Assembly (NCBI GenBank): GCA_021166775.1
Contig: JAJPEQ010000007.1
Location: 1 to 33,034 of the forward strand
DNA length: 33,034 nucleotides
Reading direction: 5' to 3'
Origin: Comamonas sp.
Lineage (GTDB): Bacteria; Pseudomonadota; Gammaproteobacteria; Burkholderiales; Burkholderiaceae_C
Both the position numbers and the translations under genes were made by a program. This document shows, one piece after another, positions 1-9,554 of the stretch. Position 1 is the stretch's first letter, and each line of letters opens with the position of its first letter. The notes beneath the pieces are model-generated. The model had not been told where the DNA came from, made no database searches, and saw only the letters and a list, made by a program, of their open reading frames with translations.

Positions 1-758
<758 letters not shown>

Positions 759-779
759 GCGGATCGACTCGATGCAAAT

Positions 780-811
780 CCCGCCTCGGCCCCCTGCCCC
801 GGCGGGTTTTT
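780..811 (+). terminator. Rho-independent terminator after rpoD
   Basis: A CCCGCC arm (780-785) pairs with GGCGGG (800-805), with a 14-nt loop, followed directly by six T (806-811). It lies 22 bases past the rpoD stop and separates rpoD from the glycosylase gene. Confidence 0.8.
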
Positions 812-836
812 TCATGCTCTGGACAGGAGCCCACCC

Positions 837-1520
837 ATGGCGATCGCGTACGCGTGGCTGCACGGCATGCTGGTGCAACGCTTCGGCTCCGAAGCGGCAC
901 TGGAGAGTGCTCTGCCCCAGCCCCTTTCATCCGAGGCACTGCGTCAGAAAAGCAGTGATCGCTACCTCTCGGCGATGACGCAACGCGTGTTCCAGGCGGG
1001 CTTGCGCCACAGCGTGGTGGACGCGCGCTGGAGCGCATTCGAGGCCGCCTTCGAGGGTTTCCACGTGCAGGCGATGGCGCAGCTCGACGCCCGGCAGATC
1101 GAAGCGCACATGCAGAATGCGCGCCTGATCCGCGACCGCGCCAAGCTGCAGAGCATGGTGAAGAATGCGCGCTTCATCCTCGACATTGAACAGGAGCGCG
1201 GCGAGCCGTTCGGGCAGTTCATCGCCGACTGGCCTGCCAGCGACATCATCGGGCTCTGGCAGTTGCTCGCACAGCGCGCGACGCGCCTGGGGGGCCGCTC
1301 GGGAGCGGGGTTTCTGCGCCTTGCAGGCAAGGACAGCTTCCTGCTGACGAGCGACGTGGTGGCGCGCCTCATCGAAGCGGGAGTGGTGCAACGCACACCC
1401 AAAACACCGGGCGAACTGCAAGCCGTGCAGGACGCCTTCAACGCGCTGCACGCCGAGTCGGGACGGTCGCTGTGCGAACTCTCGGCGATGCTCGCGTTCA
1501 GCATCCATCCCGAGCGCTGA
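837..1520 (+). CDS. DNA-3-methyladenine glycosylase I (Tag)-like protein
   Basis: The 227-residue product resembles the Tag family of base-excision repair glycosylases, which remove 3-methyladenine from DNA. The recognisable block is about residues 42-135: RYLSAMTQRVFQAGLRHSVV, followed by an aromatic-rich helix (FEAAFEGF), then NARLIRDRAKLQSMVKNARF and a GEPFGQFIADWP segment, in the family order. The N-terminal zinc-binding Cys/His of E. coli Tag are not visible, and the C-terminus lacks the usual His/Cys end, so this is a divergent, probably zinc-free relative. The ATG at 837 has an AGGAG ribosome-binding site at 825-829. It stands alone between the rpoD terminator and convergent acyl-CoA dehydrogenase genes. 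Substrate is inferred from family only. Confidence 0.7.
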   Translation: MAIAYAWLHGMLVQRFGSEAALESALPQPLSSEALRQKSSDRYLSAMTQRVFQAGLRHSVVDARWSAFEAAFEGFHVQAMAQLDARQIEAHMQNARLIRDRAKLQSMVKNARFILDIEQERGEPFGQFIADWPASDIIGLWQLLAQRATRLGGRSGAGFLRLAGKDSFLLTSDVVARLIEAGVVQRTPKTPGELQAVQDAFNALHAESGRSLCELSAMLAFSIHPER

Positions 1521-1526
1521 CAGGCT

Positions 1527-2642
1527 TCAGGCGAACACCCCCGCCGTTTCCTGCATGCGAGCGGACACCTCGCCCAGGTGGTGCAGCGTGTCGCCCCAGC
1601 TCATCTCCAGTTGCGTGAGCGTCTTGAAATAGTGGCTCACGATGTACTCGTCGGTCACGCCGATGCCGCCGTGCAGCTGCACCGCCTGCTGGCCGACGAA
1701 GCGCATCGATTGGCCGAGCTGCACCTTGGCGCGCGACAGCGCCTGGCGGCGCTCGCCGGGCTCGGCACCGAGCTTGAGACTGGCGTAGAAGCTCATCGAG
1801 CGCGCGAGTTCGAGCTGCATCTTCATGTCGGCCATGCGGTGGCGCAGCGCCTGAAAGCTCGCGATGGTCACGCCGAACTGCCTGCGCTGGTTCATGTATT
1901 CGGCGGTGAGGCGCAGCGTCTCATCCATCACGCCGACGGCGTAGGCGCAGGTGGCGGCGATGCCCACGTCCTGCGCCAGTTCCAGTGCTGCCAGGCCGTC
2001 GGTCGTGACCCGCGTTGCCGATGCGTTGGTGAGCGCGAGCTCTGCCGCGCGCCCGCCCTCCTGCGTCCCGTAGCCCCGCGTCGCCACGCCGCTGGCGCTG
2101 CGCTCCACGAGAAAGAGCGCGATGCGGCCACCGAGCTGCGCGGGCACGAGGAAGGCCTCGGCTCGATCGCCCACGGGAACTATGCTTTTATGAGCTGTCA
2201 ACGCATATCCAGCGGGCGTTTGCACCGCTTTTGCCTCACAAACGTCGAGCCGGTAGCGCGCCTTGCGCTCCTGCTGCGCCAGCACCACGAGCGCTTCGCC
2301 ATTGGCGATGCGTGGCAGCCATGCGGCCCGCATGGCCTCGGGTGCGTGCCGCGCCAGCACCTCGGCCACGATCAGCGTCTGCGCCAGCGGCGCGAGCACC
2401 AGGCCGCGACCGAGCTCCTCCATCACCACCATCGCATCGACCGCGCCCTGGCCCAGCCCCCCATGCGCCTCGGGCACGGTGAGCGCCGTCAAGCCCAGCT
2501 CGGCCAGCTCGCCCAGCACCGCGCGGTCAAAGCCGCCCGCGGCGGCGATGGCGCGCCGACGCTCGAAGCCGTAGGCCTTGCCCACCCAGCGGCGCACCGC
2601 GTCGCGCAATTGTTCCTGGTCGTCGGTGAAATCGAAATCCAT
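1527..2642 (-). CDS. Acyl-CoA dehydrogenase, small-type subunit
   Basis: This 371-residue flavoprotein of the acyl-CoA dehydrogenase fold would oxidise an acyl-CoA to the 2-enoyl-CoA. An N-terminal helical domain contains LAELGLTALTVPEAHGGLG, and the C-terminal four-helix domain has YMNQRRQFGVTIASFQALRH and VQLHGGIGVTDEY. The stretch that normally carries the catalytic Glu (IYEGT-type) reads LEMSWGD here, as in partner subunits of heteromeric enzymes such as PimC/PimD. It starts 12 bases after the upstream dehydrogenase gene with a GGAGA site before the ATG, so the two are almost certainly one operon and one heteromeric enzyme. A degenerate 52-bp repeat lies in frame inside it (around 2190-2242). 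The substrate cannot be told from sequence. Confidence 0.85.
   Translation of the reverse strand: MDFDFTDDQEQLRDAVRRWVGKAYGFERRRAIAAAGGFDRAVLGELAELGLTALTVPEAHGGLGQGAVDAMVVMEELGRGLVLAPLAQTLIVAEVLARHAPEAMRAAWLPRIANGEALVVLAQQERKARYRLDVCEAKAVQTPAGYALTAHKSIVPVGDRAEAFLVPAQLGGRIALFLVERSASGVATRGYGTQEGGRAAELALTNASATRVTTDGLAALELAQDVGIAATCAYAVGVMDETLRLTAEYMNQRRQFGVTIASFQALRHRMADMKMQLELARSMSFYASLKLGAEPGERRQALSRAKVQLGQSMRFVGQQAVQLHGGIGVTDEYIVSHYFKTLTQLEMSWGDTLHHLGEVSARMQETAGVFA
2190..2242 (+). repeat. Degenerate ~52-bp dispersed element, copy D (inside acyl-CoA dehydrogenase gene)
   Basis: This is an AT-richer patch that aligns with the copies at 4551 and 13971: an AGCT core near the left end, a GCG/GGGCG middle, and TTTTGCCTCA followed by AAA at the right end. 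It is read in frame on the minus strand as part of the dehydrogenase (about KAVQTPAGYALTAHKS). It is the weakest of the four copies. Confidence 0.45.
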
Positions 2643-2654
2643 GTTTGTCTCCGT

Positions 2655-3836
2655 TCAGCCCAGCACCGTCTGCGAGACGATGTTGCGCTGTACCTCGTTG
2701 GAACCGCCGTAAATCGTGGTCTTGCGCAGATTGAAGTACGTCGACGCCAGCGGCGCGTTGCCGACCTCGCCCCCGGGGAAGTCGCCCTGCCAGCCCGCGT
2801 CCATCGCCTCCTGGATCAGCGGCAGCGCGAACGGCCCGGCCGCGAGCATCATCAGCTCGGCATAGCGCTGCTGAATCTCGCTGCCGCGAATCTTGAGCAG
2901 GCCCGCGATGTCCAGCGGGTTCTTGCCGCTTTTTTGCGCCGAGAGCACGCGCAGCACCAGCATCTCCAGCGCCACGATGTCCACCTCCAGCAGCGCGATC
3001 TGGTCGCGAAAGCGCAGGTCGTCCCACAGGCCTTCGCGCCGGGCGATGCGCTTGAGGCGCTCGAGCTCGCGCTTGCTGCGGTTCACATCGGCGATGTTGG
3101 TGCGCTCGTGGCTGAGCAGGTGCTTGGCGTAGGTCCAGCCCTTGTTCTCCTCGCCGATGAGCTGGTCGGCCGGCACCTCGACGTTGTCGAAGAAGACCTC
3201 GTTGACCTCGCACTCGCCGTCCAGCAGCCGGATCGGCCGCACCGTGACGCCGGGCGATTTCATGTCGAGCACGATGAAGCTGATGCCGGTCTGCGGCTTG
3301 CCCTCGTTGCTCGTGCGCACCAGATTGAACATCCAGTCGCCGTACTGGCCCAGCGTGGTCCAGGTTTTCTGGCCGTTGACGATGTACTTGTCACCCTTGC
3401 GCTCGGCACGGGTCTTCAGGCTCGCCAGGTCCGAGCCCGAGCCGGGTTCGGAATAGCCCTGGCTCCACCAGACCTCGCCGCTGGCGATGCCGGGCAGAAA
3501 GCGCTTTTGCTGCTCGGGCGTGCCGAAGGCCATGATGACGGGCGCCACCATCACCGGTCCGAAGGGGATGATGCGCGGCGCACCGGCGAGCGCGCATTCT
3601 TCTTCGAACAGATGGCGCTGCACCGCATTCCAGCCCGGGCCGCCAAATTCTTTCGGCCAACCGAAGCCGAGCCAGCCCTTCTTGCCGAGAATCTTCGCCC
3701 AGCCCTGCATGTCCGCGCGCGTCAGGCGCAGGGCATGGTGCACCTTGTGCGCCGTTTCGGGTGGCAGATTCGCGCGCACCCAGGTGCGCACTTCGGCGCG
3801 AAACGCCTCTTCTTCGGGGGTAAATGCGAGATCCAT
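2655..3836 (-). CDS. Acyl-CoA dehydrogenase, large-type subunit
   Basis: This 393-residue acyl-CoA dehydrogenase has an N-terminal helical domain, then the beta-domain flavin/substrate signature SQGYSEPGSGSDLASLKTRA and NGQKTWTT, and a C-terminal domain ending TTIYGGSNEVQRNIVSQTVLG. In canonical enzymes the last block is IYEGTxEIQ with the Glu as catalytic base; here that Glu is Gly, as in PimC- and FadE-type heteromeric dehydrogenases, so the base must lie elsewhere (helix G or the partner subunit). The start at 3836 is supported by AAGGAG nine bases upstream on the minus strand. It is the first gene of a two-gene operon with the smaller dehydrogenase downstream. Beta-oxidation of a dicarboxylic, branched or ring-derived acyl-CoA is possible but not shown. 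Confidence 0.88.
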   Translation of the reverse strand: MDLAFTPEEEAFRAEVRTWVRANLPPETAHKVHHALRLTRADMQGWAKILGKKGWLGFGWPKEFGGPGWNAVQRHLFEEECALAGAPRIIPFGPVMVAPVIMAFGTPEQQKRFLPGIASGEVWWSQGYSEPGSGSDLASLKTRAERKGDKYIVNGQKTWTTLGQYGDWMFNLVRTSNEGKPQTGISFIVLDMKSPGVTVRPIRLLDGECEVNEVFFDNVEVPADQLIGEENKGWTYAKHLLSHERTNIADVNRSKRELERLKRIARREGLWDDLRFRDQIALLEVDIVALEMLVLRVLSAQKSGKNPLDIAGLLKIRGSEIQQRYAELMMLAAGPFALPLIQEAMDAGWQGDFPGGEVGNAPLASTYFNLRKTTIYGGSNEVQRNIVSQTVLG

Positions 3837-3957
3837 GCCGTTGACTCCTTGGTGCGGGCGGTTGTAGCACGCGCGCCGCGCTTGCCCTGTCTACGCAGTG
3901 ACAGCATGCCTCCACGCGCCGCACTCGTGGCACGCAAGGCGCACGGAGCGTGGCTGG

Positions 3958-3963
3958 GATAAT
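3958..3963 (+). promoter_or_regulatory. Candidate -10 box of purN (near-leaderless)
   Basis: GATAAT stands out in GC-rich DNA, only nine bases before the purN ATG. No clear -35 or Shine-Dalgarno is seen. A transcription start 6-8 bases downstream would give an almost leaderless mRNA. Similar hexamers sit before the genes starting at 6800, 10481, 14591 and 16683. Confidence 0.4.
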
Positions 3964-3972
3964 CCGCCCAGC

Positions 3973-4548
3973 ATGAAAAACATCGTGATTCTCATCTCGG
4001 GCACGGGCTCGAACATGGCCGCCATCGTGCGCGCCGCCGAGCAGCAGGATTGGGCCGGGCACCTGAACGCGCGCGTGGCCGCCGTGATCAGCAACCGCGC
4101 CGATGCCGGGGGCCTGGCGTTCGCGCACGAGCACGGCATCGCCACGCAGGTGCTCGATCACAAGGCATTCGCCAACCGCGAGGCCTTCGACACCCAACTG
4201 GCGCAGGCCATCGACGGATACACGCCGGCGCTGGTGGTGCTGGCGGGCTTCATGCGCATCCTCACGCCGGGCTTCGTGGCGCATTACGCGGGGCGGCTCG
4301 TCAACATCCACCCCTCGCTGCTGCCGGCGTTTCCAGGGCTGCACACGCACCAGCGCGCGATCGAGGCGGGGTGCCGATTCGCCGGCTGCACCGTGCATCA
4401 GGTCACGGCCGAACTGGACGTCGGTCCCATCGTGGAGCAGGCCGTCGTGCCGGTGCTCGCGGGCGACACGGCCGAGCAGCTGGCGGCGCGCGTGCTCACG
4501 CAGGAGCACCTGATCTACCCGCGCGCCGTGGCCCGGTTGCTCTCTTGA
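3973..4548 (+). CDS. purN: Phosphoribosylglycinamide formyltransferase (GART)
   Basis: The enzyme transfers a formyl group from 10-formyltetrahydrofolate to GAR in step three of purine synthesis, in the cytoplasm. The 191-residue product has the N-terminal NIVILISGTGSNM loop and the catalytic set Asn111 and His113 (VNIHPSLLPAFPG) and Asp149 (ELDVGPIV), matching Asn106/His108/Asp144 of E. coli PurN. An in-frame GTG or ATG further upstream (from 3898) would add 25 residues before the conserved Met-Lys-Asn-Ile-Val start, so the ATG at 3973 was chosen. It is transcribed divergently from the acyl-CoA dehydrogenase operon and lies just upstream of rsmB. Confidence 0.95.
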   Translation: MKNIVILISGTGSNMAAIVRAAEQQDWAGHLNARVAAVISNRADAGGLAFAHEHGIATQVLDHKAFANREAFDTQLAQAIDGYTPALVVLAGFMRILTPGFVAHYAGRLVNIHPSLLPAFPGLHTHQRAIEAGCRFAGCTVHQVTAELDVGPIVEQAVVPVLAGDTAEQLAARVLTQEHLIYPRAVARLLS

Positions 4549-4550
4549 CC

Positions 4551-4602
4551 ATAGCTGCTCGCGCACGATTCACAAGGGCTTGCGCCCGTTTTGATTGAAA
4601 AT
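4551..4602 (+). repeat. Degenerate ~52-bp dispersed element, copy A (purN-rsmB gap)
   Basis: It fills nearly the whole purN-rsmB intergenic space and begins two bases after the purN stop. Pattern: ATAGCTGCT, GCGC, a spacer, GGGCTTGCGCCC, then GTTTTGATTGAAAAT. It aligns over its length with the copy at 13971 and with the reverse complement of 5069-5117. It places the rsmB start codon immediately downstream, so it probably supplies the rsmB translation-initiation region. Confidence 0.6.
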
Positions 4603-4604
4603 CC

Positions 4605-5876
4605 ATGCACCCACAAGCCCTGGTTGAAGCCTGTACCGACCTGTTGCGCCAGGTTCTCACGTTCGAGGTCCCGGCCGATGCGGTGGTCTCGCGCTACTTC
4701 CGCGAGCACCGCCACTTCGGACCGCGCGAGCGCGCCACGCTGGCGGAAACGACCTATACCGTGCTGCGACGCAAGCTGCAGTTTGAGCGCCTGGCGCGAT
4801 CGGGCTCGGGAGCACGCGAGCGGCGTCTGGCCATCCTCGGCTTCGCGGGCGTGCGCGGCTTTCTGCAGGGCGCGTTGTCGGCGCAGGAATCCGACTGGCT
4901 CGATGCGTGCCATGGCGTCAAGCCCGAGGACTACTTCGAGCCGGAGCGCCACAACCTGCCCGAATGGCTGGCACAGCGGCTCAAGTCGCAGGTGGGCGCC
5001 GATTTCTGGCCTCTGGCCGAGAGCCTGCTGCAAGGCGCACCGCTGGATCTGCGCGTCAACACCTTGAAGGCAAAAAGGCTTCAAGCACAGTCGGAGCTTG
5101 CGCAGCTAGCTATCAAATCCGAAGAGACACCGTATTCCCCCTGGGGCTTGCGCGTGCAGGGCAAGCCGGCGCTCACCCACCTGGAGCTGTTCAAGAACGG
5201 CTCTATCGAGGTGCAGGACGAAGGCTCACAGCTGCTGGCGCTGCTGCTCGACGCCAGGCGCGGCGAGATGGTGGTCGATTTCTGCGCCGGCGCGGGCGGC
5301 AAGACGCTCGCCATCGGCGCCACCATGCGCTCGACCGGGCGGCTCTACGCCTTCGACACCTCGGCGCACCGGCTCGATGCGCTCAAGCCGCGCCTGGCAC
5401 GCTCGGGCCTGTCCAACGTGCATCCGGCCGCGATCGCGCACGAGCGCGATGAACGCGTCAAGCGCCTGGCGGGCAAGATCGACCGGGTGCTCGTCGATGC
5501 GCCCTGCTCGGGCCTGGGCACGCTGCGCCGCAATCCCGACCTGAAATGGCGCCAATCCCCCGAAAGCGTGCAGGAGCTCACGGCCAAGCAGGCCGCCATC
5601 CTCGCCAGCGCCGCGCGGCTGGTGAAGCCGGGCGGGCGCCTCGTCTACGCCACCTGCAGCCTGCTGGCCGAGGAAAACGAGGCCATTGCCGACGCCTTTG
5701 GCGCCGCGCAGCCGGATTTCACGCCGCTGCCCGCGGGCGAGCTGCTCGCGCAGCTCAAGGTGCCGCACGCGGCGAGCCTGGCCAGCGGCGGCGAGGACGG
5801 CCAGCGCCACCTGCGCCTGTGGCCGCACCGGCACCAGACCGACGGCTTCTTCGCGGCCGTCTGGCAGCGGCGCTGA
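4605..5876 (+). CDS. rsmB: 16S rRNA m5C methyltransferase, RsmB/NOP2 family
   Basis: This SAM-dependent RNA 5-methylcytosine methyltransferase probably acts on C967 of 16S rRNA. The 423 residues carry an N-terminal NusB-like helical domain (residues about 1-140) and a Rossmann domain. Motif I is VVDFCAGAGGKTL, motif IV is VLVDAPCSGLGTLRRNP with the PC cysteine, and motif VI is LVYATCSLLAEEN with the nucleophilic TC cysteine. E. coli RsmB is 429 residues. A copy of the dispersed 52-bp element is read in frame at 5069-5117 (about KAKRLQAQSELAQLAIKS), an insertion between the RNA-binding and catalytic parts. The start codon follows another copy of the element directly, with no good Shine-Dalgarno. 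Confidence 0.92.
   Translation: MHPQALVEACTDLLRQVLTFEVPADAVVSRYFREHRHFGPRERATLAETTYTVLRRKLQFERLARSGSGARERRLAILGFAGVRGFLQGALSAQESDWLDACHGVKPEDYFEPERHNLPEWLAQRLKSQVGADFWPLAESLLQGAPLDLRVNTLKAKRLQAQSELAQLAIKSEETPYSPWGLRVQGKPALTHLELFKNGSIEVQDEGSQLLALLLDARRGEMVVDFCAGAGGKTLAIGATMRSTGRLYAFDTSAHRLDALKPRLARSGLSNVHPAAIAHERDERVKRLAGKIDRVLVDAPCSGLGTLRRNPDLKWRQSPESVQELTAKQAAILASAARLVKPGGRLVYATCSLLAEENEAIADAFGAAQPDFTPLPAGELLAQLKVPHAASLASGGEDGQRHLRLWPHRHQTDGFFAAVWQRR
5069..5117 (-). repeat. Degenerate ~52-bp dispersed element, copy B (inside rsmB)
   Basis: Read on the minus strand it starts TTTGATAGCTAGCTGCGC and ends CTTTTTGCC, the same order of blocks as the plus-strand copies at 4551 and 13971. It is inserted in frame in rsmB on the strand opposite to the gene's reading direction and keeps the frame open. 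Confidence 0.55.
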
Positions 5877-5888
5877 GATCGGTGGCGC

Positions 5889-6800
5889 TCAGGCCTGGGC
5901 GCGCTCCCACCACCGGGCACCGAACTGCCCCTGCATCCAGCTGATGAACTGGCGCACCTTGGCGGGCACCATGCGCGGCGACGGAAACACCGCGTGCACT
6001 TCCTGCTGCGGCAGTTGCCAGGCATCGAGCAGGCTGAGCACGGCACCCTCACCCAGCGAATGCTGCGCCACGTAGCGCGGCAGCGCGGCGATGCCCATGC
6101 CGCTGCGCGCGCCCAGCAGCAGCATCGACAGGTTGTTGGAGCGCAGCCGGGCGCGCACCGTTACGCTCTTGAGGCGGCCGTCGCGCCCGGTGAACTGCCA
6201 GCGCTCGTCGCCCTGCACGCTGCTGTAGATCAGCACCTCGTGGCGCGCCAGATCATCGGGTTTGCGCGGCGCGGCGTGCGCCTTCAGATAGGCGGGTGAG
6301 GCCACGAGCACCCAGGGGTTCACGCCCAGCCAGGCCGCGCCCAGCGTGGAGTCGGCCAATTTGCCCAGACGCACCGCCACGTCCACGCCCTGCTCCACCA
6401 GGTTCACGTAGCGGTCGTCGCACTGCAGTTCGATCTGCAGTTGCGGGTTCATGCGCATGAATTCGAGCACCAGCGGCGCCATCACGCGCCGCCCGAAAGC
6501 CACCGAGGAGCTGATGCGCATGCTGCCCTCGGCCTGCGTCTGCAGCAGCGTGCCGACGGAACTCGCCTCGTCCGCGTGCAGGCAGATGAGTCGGCATTTT
6601 TCGTAGTACAGCAGGCCGATCTCCGTCGCGCTCACGCCGTGCGTCGTGCGGTGCAGCAGCCGCGCGCCCAGCTGCTGCTCCATGCGGTTGATCTGCTTGG
6701 TGGCGGCGGGCTGGCCGATGCCCGCCTCCTGCGCGGCCTTGCTGAACGAGCCCAGATCGACGATGCGAACGAAAAGGCGGATGTCCTGGATGCGGTCCAT
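5889..6800 (-). CDS. LysR-family transcriptional regulator, divergent from the glyoxylate cluster
   Basis: The 303-residue protein has an N-terminal winged helix-turn-helix (residues 1-60: [20 protein letters not shown], then [20 protein letters not shown]) and a C-terminal periplasmic-binding-protein-like effector domain. It is transcribed away from gcl across a 141-base gap that holds a palindromic LysR-type box (6836-6850). This suggests it controls gcl-hyi-glxR-glycerate kinase and itself. The effector is unknown; glyoxylate, hydroxypyruvate, allantoin products or tartronate semialdehyde are reasonable guesses from context only. A GACAAT hexamer lies five bases before its ATG, so its mRNA may be leaderless. 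Confidence 0.9.
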   Translation of the reverse strand: MDRIQDIRLFVRIVDLGSFSKAAQEAGIGQPAATKQINRMEQQLGARLLHRTTHGVSATEIGLLYYEKCRLICLHADEASSVGTLLQTQAEGSMRISSSVAFGRRVMAPLVLEFMRMNPQLQIELQCDDRYVNLVEQGVDVAVRLGKLADSTLGAAWLGVNPWVLVASPAYLKAHAAPRKPDDLARHEVLIYSSVQGDERWQFTGRDGRLKSVTVRARLRSNNLSMLLLGARSGMGIAALPRYVAQHSLGEGAVLSLLDAWQLPQQEVHAVFPSPRMVPAKVRQFISWMQGQFGARWWERAQA

Positions 6801-6805
6801 GAGGC

Positions 6806-6811
6806 ATTGTC
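6806..6811 (-). promoter_or_regulatory. Candidate -10 box of the LysR gene
   Basis: GACAAT on the minus strand, five bases before the LysR start codon. The LysR box at 6836-6850 lies about 24 bases upstream of it, around the expected -35 position, which would suit autorepression. Confidence 0.35.
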
Positions 6812-6835
6812 AATGCGGCAACGGCGCCGGCCGCC

Positions 6836-6850
6836 ATTCCAGCATGGAAT
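6836..6850. promoter_or_regulatory. LysR-type operator in the lysR-gcl gap
   Basis: A perfect palindrome, ATTCCA-GCA-TGGAAT, contains the LysR T-N11-A signature (T at 6837, A at 6849). It lies in the divergent intergenic region 36 bases from the regulator start and 91 bases from gcl, the usual recognition-site placement for this family. Confidence 0.65.
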
Positions 6851-6941
6851 AAGCGTCATGCGCAAGAGCCGTCTTCCGTGCCGGTGCGTTCGCGCGGACG
6901 ATCACGCCAATCGACAAAGCCGCAGACAAGGAGAGCCCCAC

Positions 6942-8723
6942 ATGCCCAAGATGAAAGCCGCGATGGCCGCGGTGCTGGTGATGGAGAAGGAAGGCATCAC
7001 GCAGGCCTTCGGCGTGCCCGGCGCCGCCATCAATCCGTTGTACGCCCAGCTCAAGGAGCGCGGCAGCATCGCCCACGTGCTGGCGCGCCACGTCGAGGCC
7101 GCCACGCACATGGCCGAGGGCTACACGCGCGCCGTGGCCGGCAATATCGGCGTGGCGCTCGGCACCTCGGGCCCGGCCGGGACCGACATGCTGACCGGGC
7201 TGTATTCGGCCAGCGCCGATTCGATTCCCATCCTGTGCATCACCGGCCAGGCGCCGCGCGCCAGGATGCACAAGGAGGATTTTCAGGCGGTGGACATCGC
7301 CAGCATCGCCCGGCCCGTCACCAAGATGGCCACCACAGTGCTCGAACCCGCGCAGGTGCCGCGCGTGTTCCAGCAGGCCTTTCACCTGATGCGCTCGGGC
7401 CGCCCCGGCCCGGTGCTGATCGACCTGCCGTTCGACGTGCAGATGGCCGAGATCGAGTTCGACATCGACACCTACGAGCCGCTGCCCGTCTACAAGCCCG
7501 CCGCCACACGCAAACAGGTGGAAAAGGCGCTGGCGATGATGATGCAGTCGGACAAGCCGCTGATCGTGGCCGGGGGCGGCATCATCAATGCGGACGCCAG
7601 CGAACTGCTGGTGGCGTTTGCCGAGCTCGTGGGCGTGCCGGTGATTCCCACGCTCATGGGCTGGGGCGCCATCGCCGACGACCACCCGCTGATGGTCGGC
7701 ATGTGCGGCCTGCAGACCGCGCACCGCTACGGCAACGCCAGCATGCTCGCGAGCGACTTCGTGCTGGGCATAGGCAACCGCTGGGCCAACCGCCACACCG
7801 GCTCGCCCGAGGTGTACTGCAAGGGTCGGCGCTTCGTGCACGTGGACATCGAGCCGACGCAGATCGGGCGCATCTTCACGCCCGAGCTGGGCATCGTCTC
7901 GGACGCAAAAGCCGCGCTCAAACTGTTCCTGGACGTTGCCAGGCAGTGGAAGCAGGACGCACGGCTGCGCGACTTCAGCGCATGGGCGCGCGAATGCCAG
8001 GCGCGCAAGAGGAACCTCACGTTCCTGCGCAAGACCCACTACGACAGCGTGCCGCTCAAGCCCCAGCGCGTGTACCAGTGCATGAACAACGCGTTCGACC
8101 GCGACACCTGCTACGTCTCGACCATCGGCCTGTCGCAGATCGCCGGCGGCCAGTTCCTGCACGTGTTCAAGCCGCGGCACTGGATCAATGCCGGGCAGGC
8201 CGGGCCGCTGGGCTGGACGTTGCCCGCTGCCTTAGGCGTGCGCGTGGCCGACCCCAAGCGCAAGATCGTCGCGCTCTCGGGCGACTACGACTTCCAGTTC
8301 CTCATCGAAGAACTCGCCGTGGGCGCGCAGTTCAAGCTGCCCTACATCCACATCGTCGTCAACAACAGCTACCTCGGTCTGATCCGTCAGAGCCAGCGCG
8401 GCTTTGCCATGGACTACTGCGTGCAGCTCGCGTTCGAGAACGTCAACTCGCCCGAGGTGAACGGCTACGGCATGGACCACGTGAAGGTGGCCGAGGGCCT
8501 GGGCTGCAAGGCCATCCGCGTGCACGGGCAGCACGAGATCGCGCCCGCGATCCGCCAGGCCGAGGCCTGGATGGAGCAATACCGGGTGCCGGTGGTGATC
8601 GAGGTGATCCTGGAGCGCGTGACCAACATCGCCATGGGTACGGAGATCGACAACGTCACCGAATTCGAAGACCTGGCCGCGGACAAAAGCGATGCACCCA
8701 CGGCCCTCGCTCTACTCGATTGA
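6942..8723 (+). CDS. gcl: Glyoxylate carboligase (tartronate-semialdehyde synthase)
   Basis: This ThDP- and FAD-dependent enzyme condenses two glyoxylate molecules to tartronate semialdehyde and CO2. The product is 593 residues, the same as E. coli Gcl. The Glu that activates ThDP in relatives is Val51 ([17 protein letters not shown]), the hallmark of glyoxylate carboligase. The ThDP pyrophosphate motif GDYDF followed by NN is at [14 protein letters not shown] and [10 protein letters not shown]. The frame is open upstream, but the ATG at 6942 has AAGGAGA nearby (6927-6933) and matches the family N-terminus ([18 protein letters not shown]). It is the first gene of a five-gene co-directional run and is divergent from a LysR regulator. 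Confidence 0.96.
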   Translation: MPKMKAAMAAVLVMEKEGITQAFGVPGAAINPLYAQLKERGSIAHVLARHVEAATHMAEGYTRAVAGNIGVALGTSGPAGTDMLTGLYSASADSIPILCITGQAPRARMHKEDFQAVDIASIARPVTKMATTVLEPAQVPRVFQQAFHLMRSGRPGPVLIDLPFDVQMAEIEFDIDTYEPLPVYKPAATRKQVEKALAMMMQSDKPLIVAGGGIINADASELLVAFAELVGVPVIPTLMGWGAIADDHPLMVGMCGLQTAHRYGNASMLASDFVLGIGNRWANRHTGSPEVYCKGRRFVHVDIEPTQIGRIFTPELGIVSDAKAALKLFLDVARQWKQDARLRDFSAWARECQARKRNLTFLRKTHYDSVPLKPQRVYQCMNNAFDRDTCYVSTIGLSQIAGGQFLHVFKPRHWINAGQAGPLGWTLPAALGVRVADPKRKIVALSGDYDFQFLIEELAVGAQFKLPYIHIVVNNSYLGLIRQSQRGFAMDYCVQLAFENVNSPEVNGYGMDHVKVAEGLGCKAIRVHGQHEIAPAIRQAEAWMEQYRVPVVIEVILERVTNIAMGTEIDNVTEFEDLAADKSDAPTALALLD

Positions 8724-8736
8724 AAGGAAACCCACC

Positions 8737-9516
8737 ATGCCGAAATTCGCCGCCAACCTCACGATGCTCTTCACCGAGCGCCCGTTCCTGGAACGCTTCG
8801 CCGCCGCGCGCGCGGCCGGCTTTGACGCCGTCGAGTTCCTCTTTCCCTACGCCTGGCCGGCGCAGGAGATCAAGGCGCGGCTCACGCAGCATCGGCTTCA
8901 GCTCGTGCTGCACAACCTGCCCGCGGGCGACTGGGACGCGGGCGAGCGCGGCATCGCCTGCCTGCCCGATCGCACCGAGGAATTTCGCGCCGGCGTGGCC
9001 CAGGCCATCGCGTACGCCACGGCGCTGGATGTGCCCCAGCTCAATTGTCTGATCGGCAAGGTGCCCGCGGGCGCCGACCCGCGACAGGTGGACGAGGCCG
9101 TGATCGAAAACCTGCGCCACGCCGCCACCGAACTCGCCCGGCACGGCAAGCGCCTGGTGGTCGAGCCGATCAACACCTTCGACATTCCGGGCTTCTACCT
9201 GCACGGCACGGCGCAGGCGCTCAGGCTCATCGAACAGGTAGGCGCGGACAACCTGTTCGTGCAGTACGACATCTACCACATGCAGCGCATGGAGGGCGAG
9301 ATCGCCGCCACGCTGCAAAAGCACCTGGCGCAGATCGGCCACGTGCAGCTCGCCGACAACCCGGGCCGCCACGAACCGGGCACGGGCGAGCTGAACTGGC
9401 GCTTTCTCTTCGCGCACCTGGACCGCATCGGCTACGACGGCTGGATCGGCTGCGAATACCAGCCCGCGACCACGACCGAAGCGGGTCTGGGCTGGATCGA
9501 GGCGCTGAGCCACTGA
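8737..9516 (+). CDS. hyi: Hydroxypyruvate isomerase
   Basis: It interconverts hydroxypyruvate and tartronate semialdehyde and is a TIM-barrel xylose-isomerase-like protein. The 259 residues compare with 258 in E. coli Hyi. The metal/catalytic glutamates align: Glu143 in LVVEPINTFD and Glu240 in IGCEYQP. The ATG at 8737 follows GAAAGGAAA and sits 13 bases after gcl. It belongs to the gcl operon, supplying or removing hydroxypyruvate around the carboligase product. Confidence 0.94.
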   Translation: MPKFAANLTMLFTERPFLERFAAARAAGFDAVEFLFPYAWPAQEIKARLTQHRLQLVLHNLPAGDWDAGERGIACLPDRTEEFRAGVAQAIAYATALDVPQLNCLIGKVPAGADPRQVDEAVIENLRHAATELARHGKRLVVEPINTFDIPGFYLHGTAQALRLIEQVGADNLFVQYDIYHMQRMEGEIAATLQKHLAQIGHVQLADNPGRHEPGTGELNWRFLFAHLDRIGYDGWIGCEYQPATTTEAGLGWIEALSH

Positions 9517-9554
9517 CCAACGAACCCCCATCACTGAACACAGGAGATCACTTC

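Noticed and set aside
1578-3962. A 794-codon open frame on the plus strand opposite the two acyl-CoA dehydrogenase genes
   Set aside because: Its translation is low-complexity (His, Ala, Arg, Leu rich) with no recognisable domain, while the minus strand carries two clear enzymes; long antisense frames are expected at this GC content.
6878-9052. A 724-codon open frame overlapping gcl and hyi in another plus-strand frame
   Set aside because: Arg/Gly/Ala-rich frame-shadow of gcl, which is recognisable over its full length in the correct frame.
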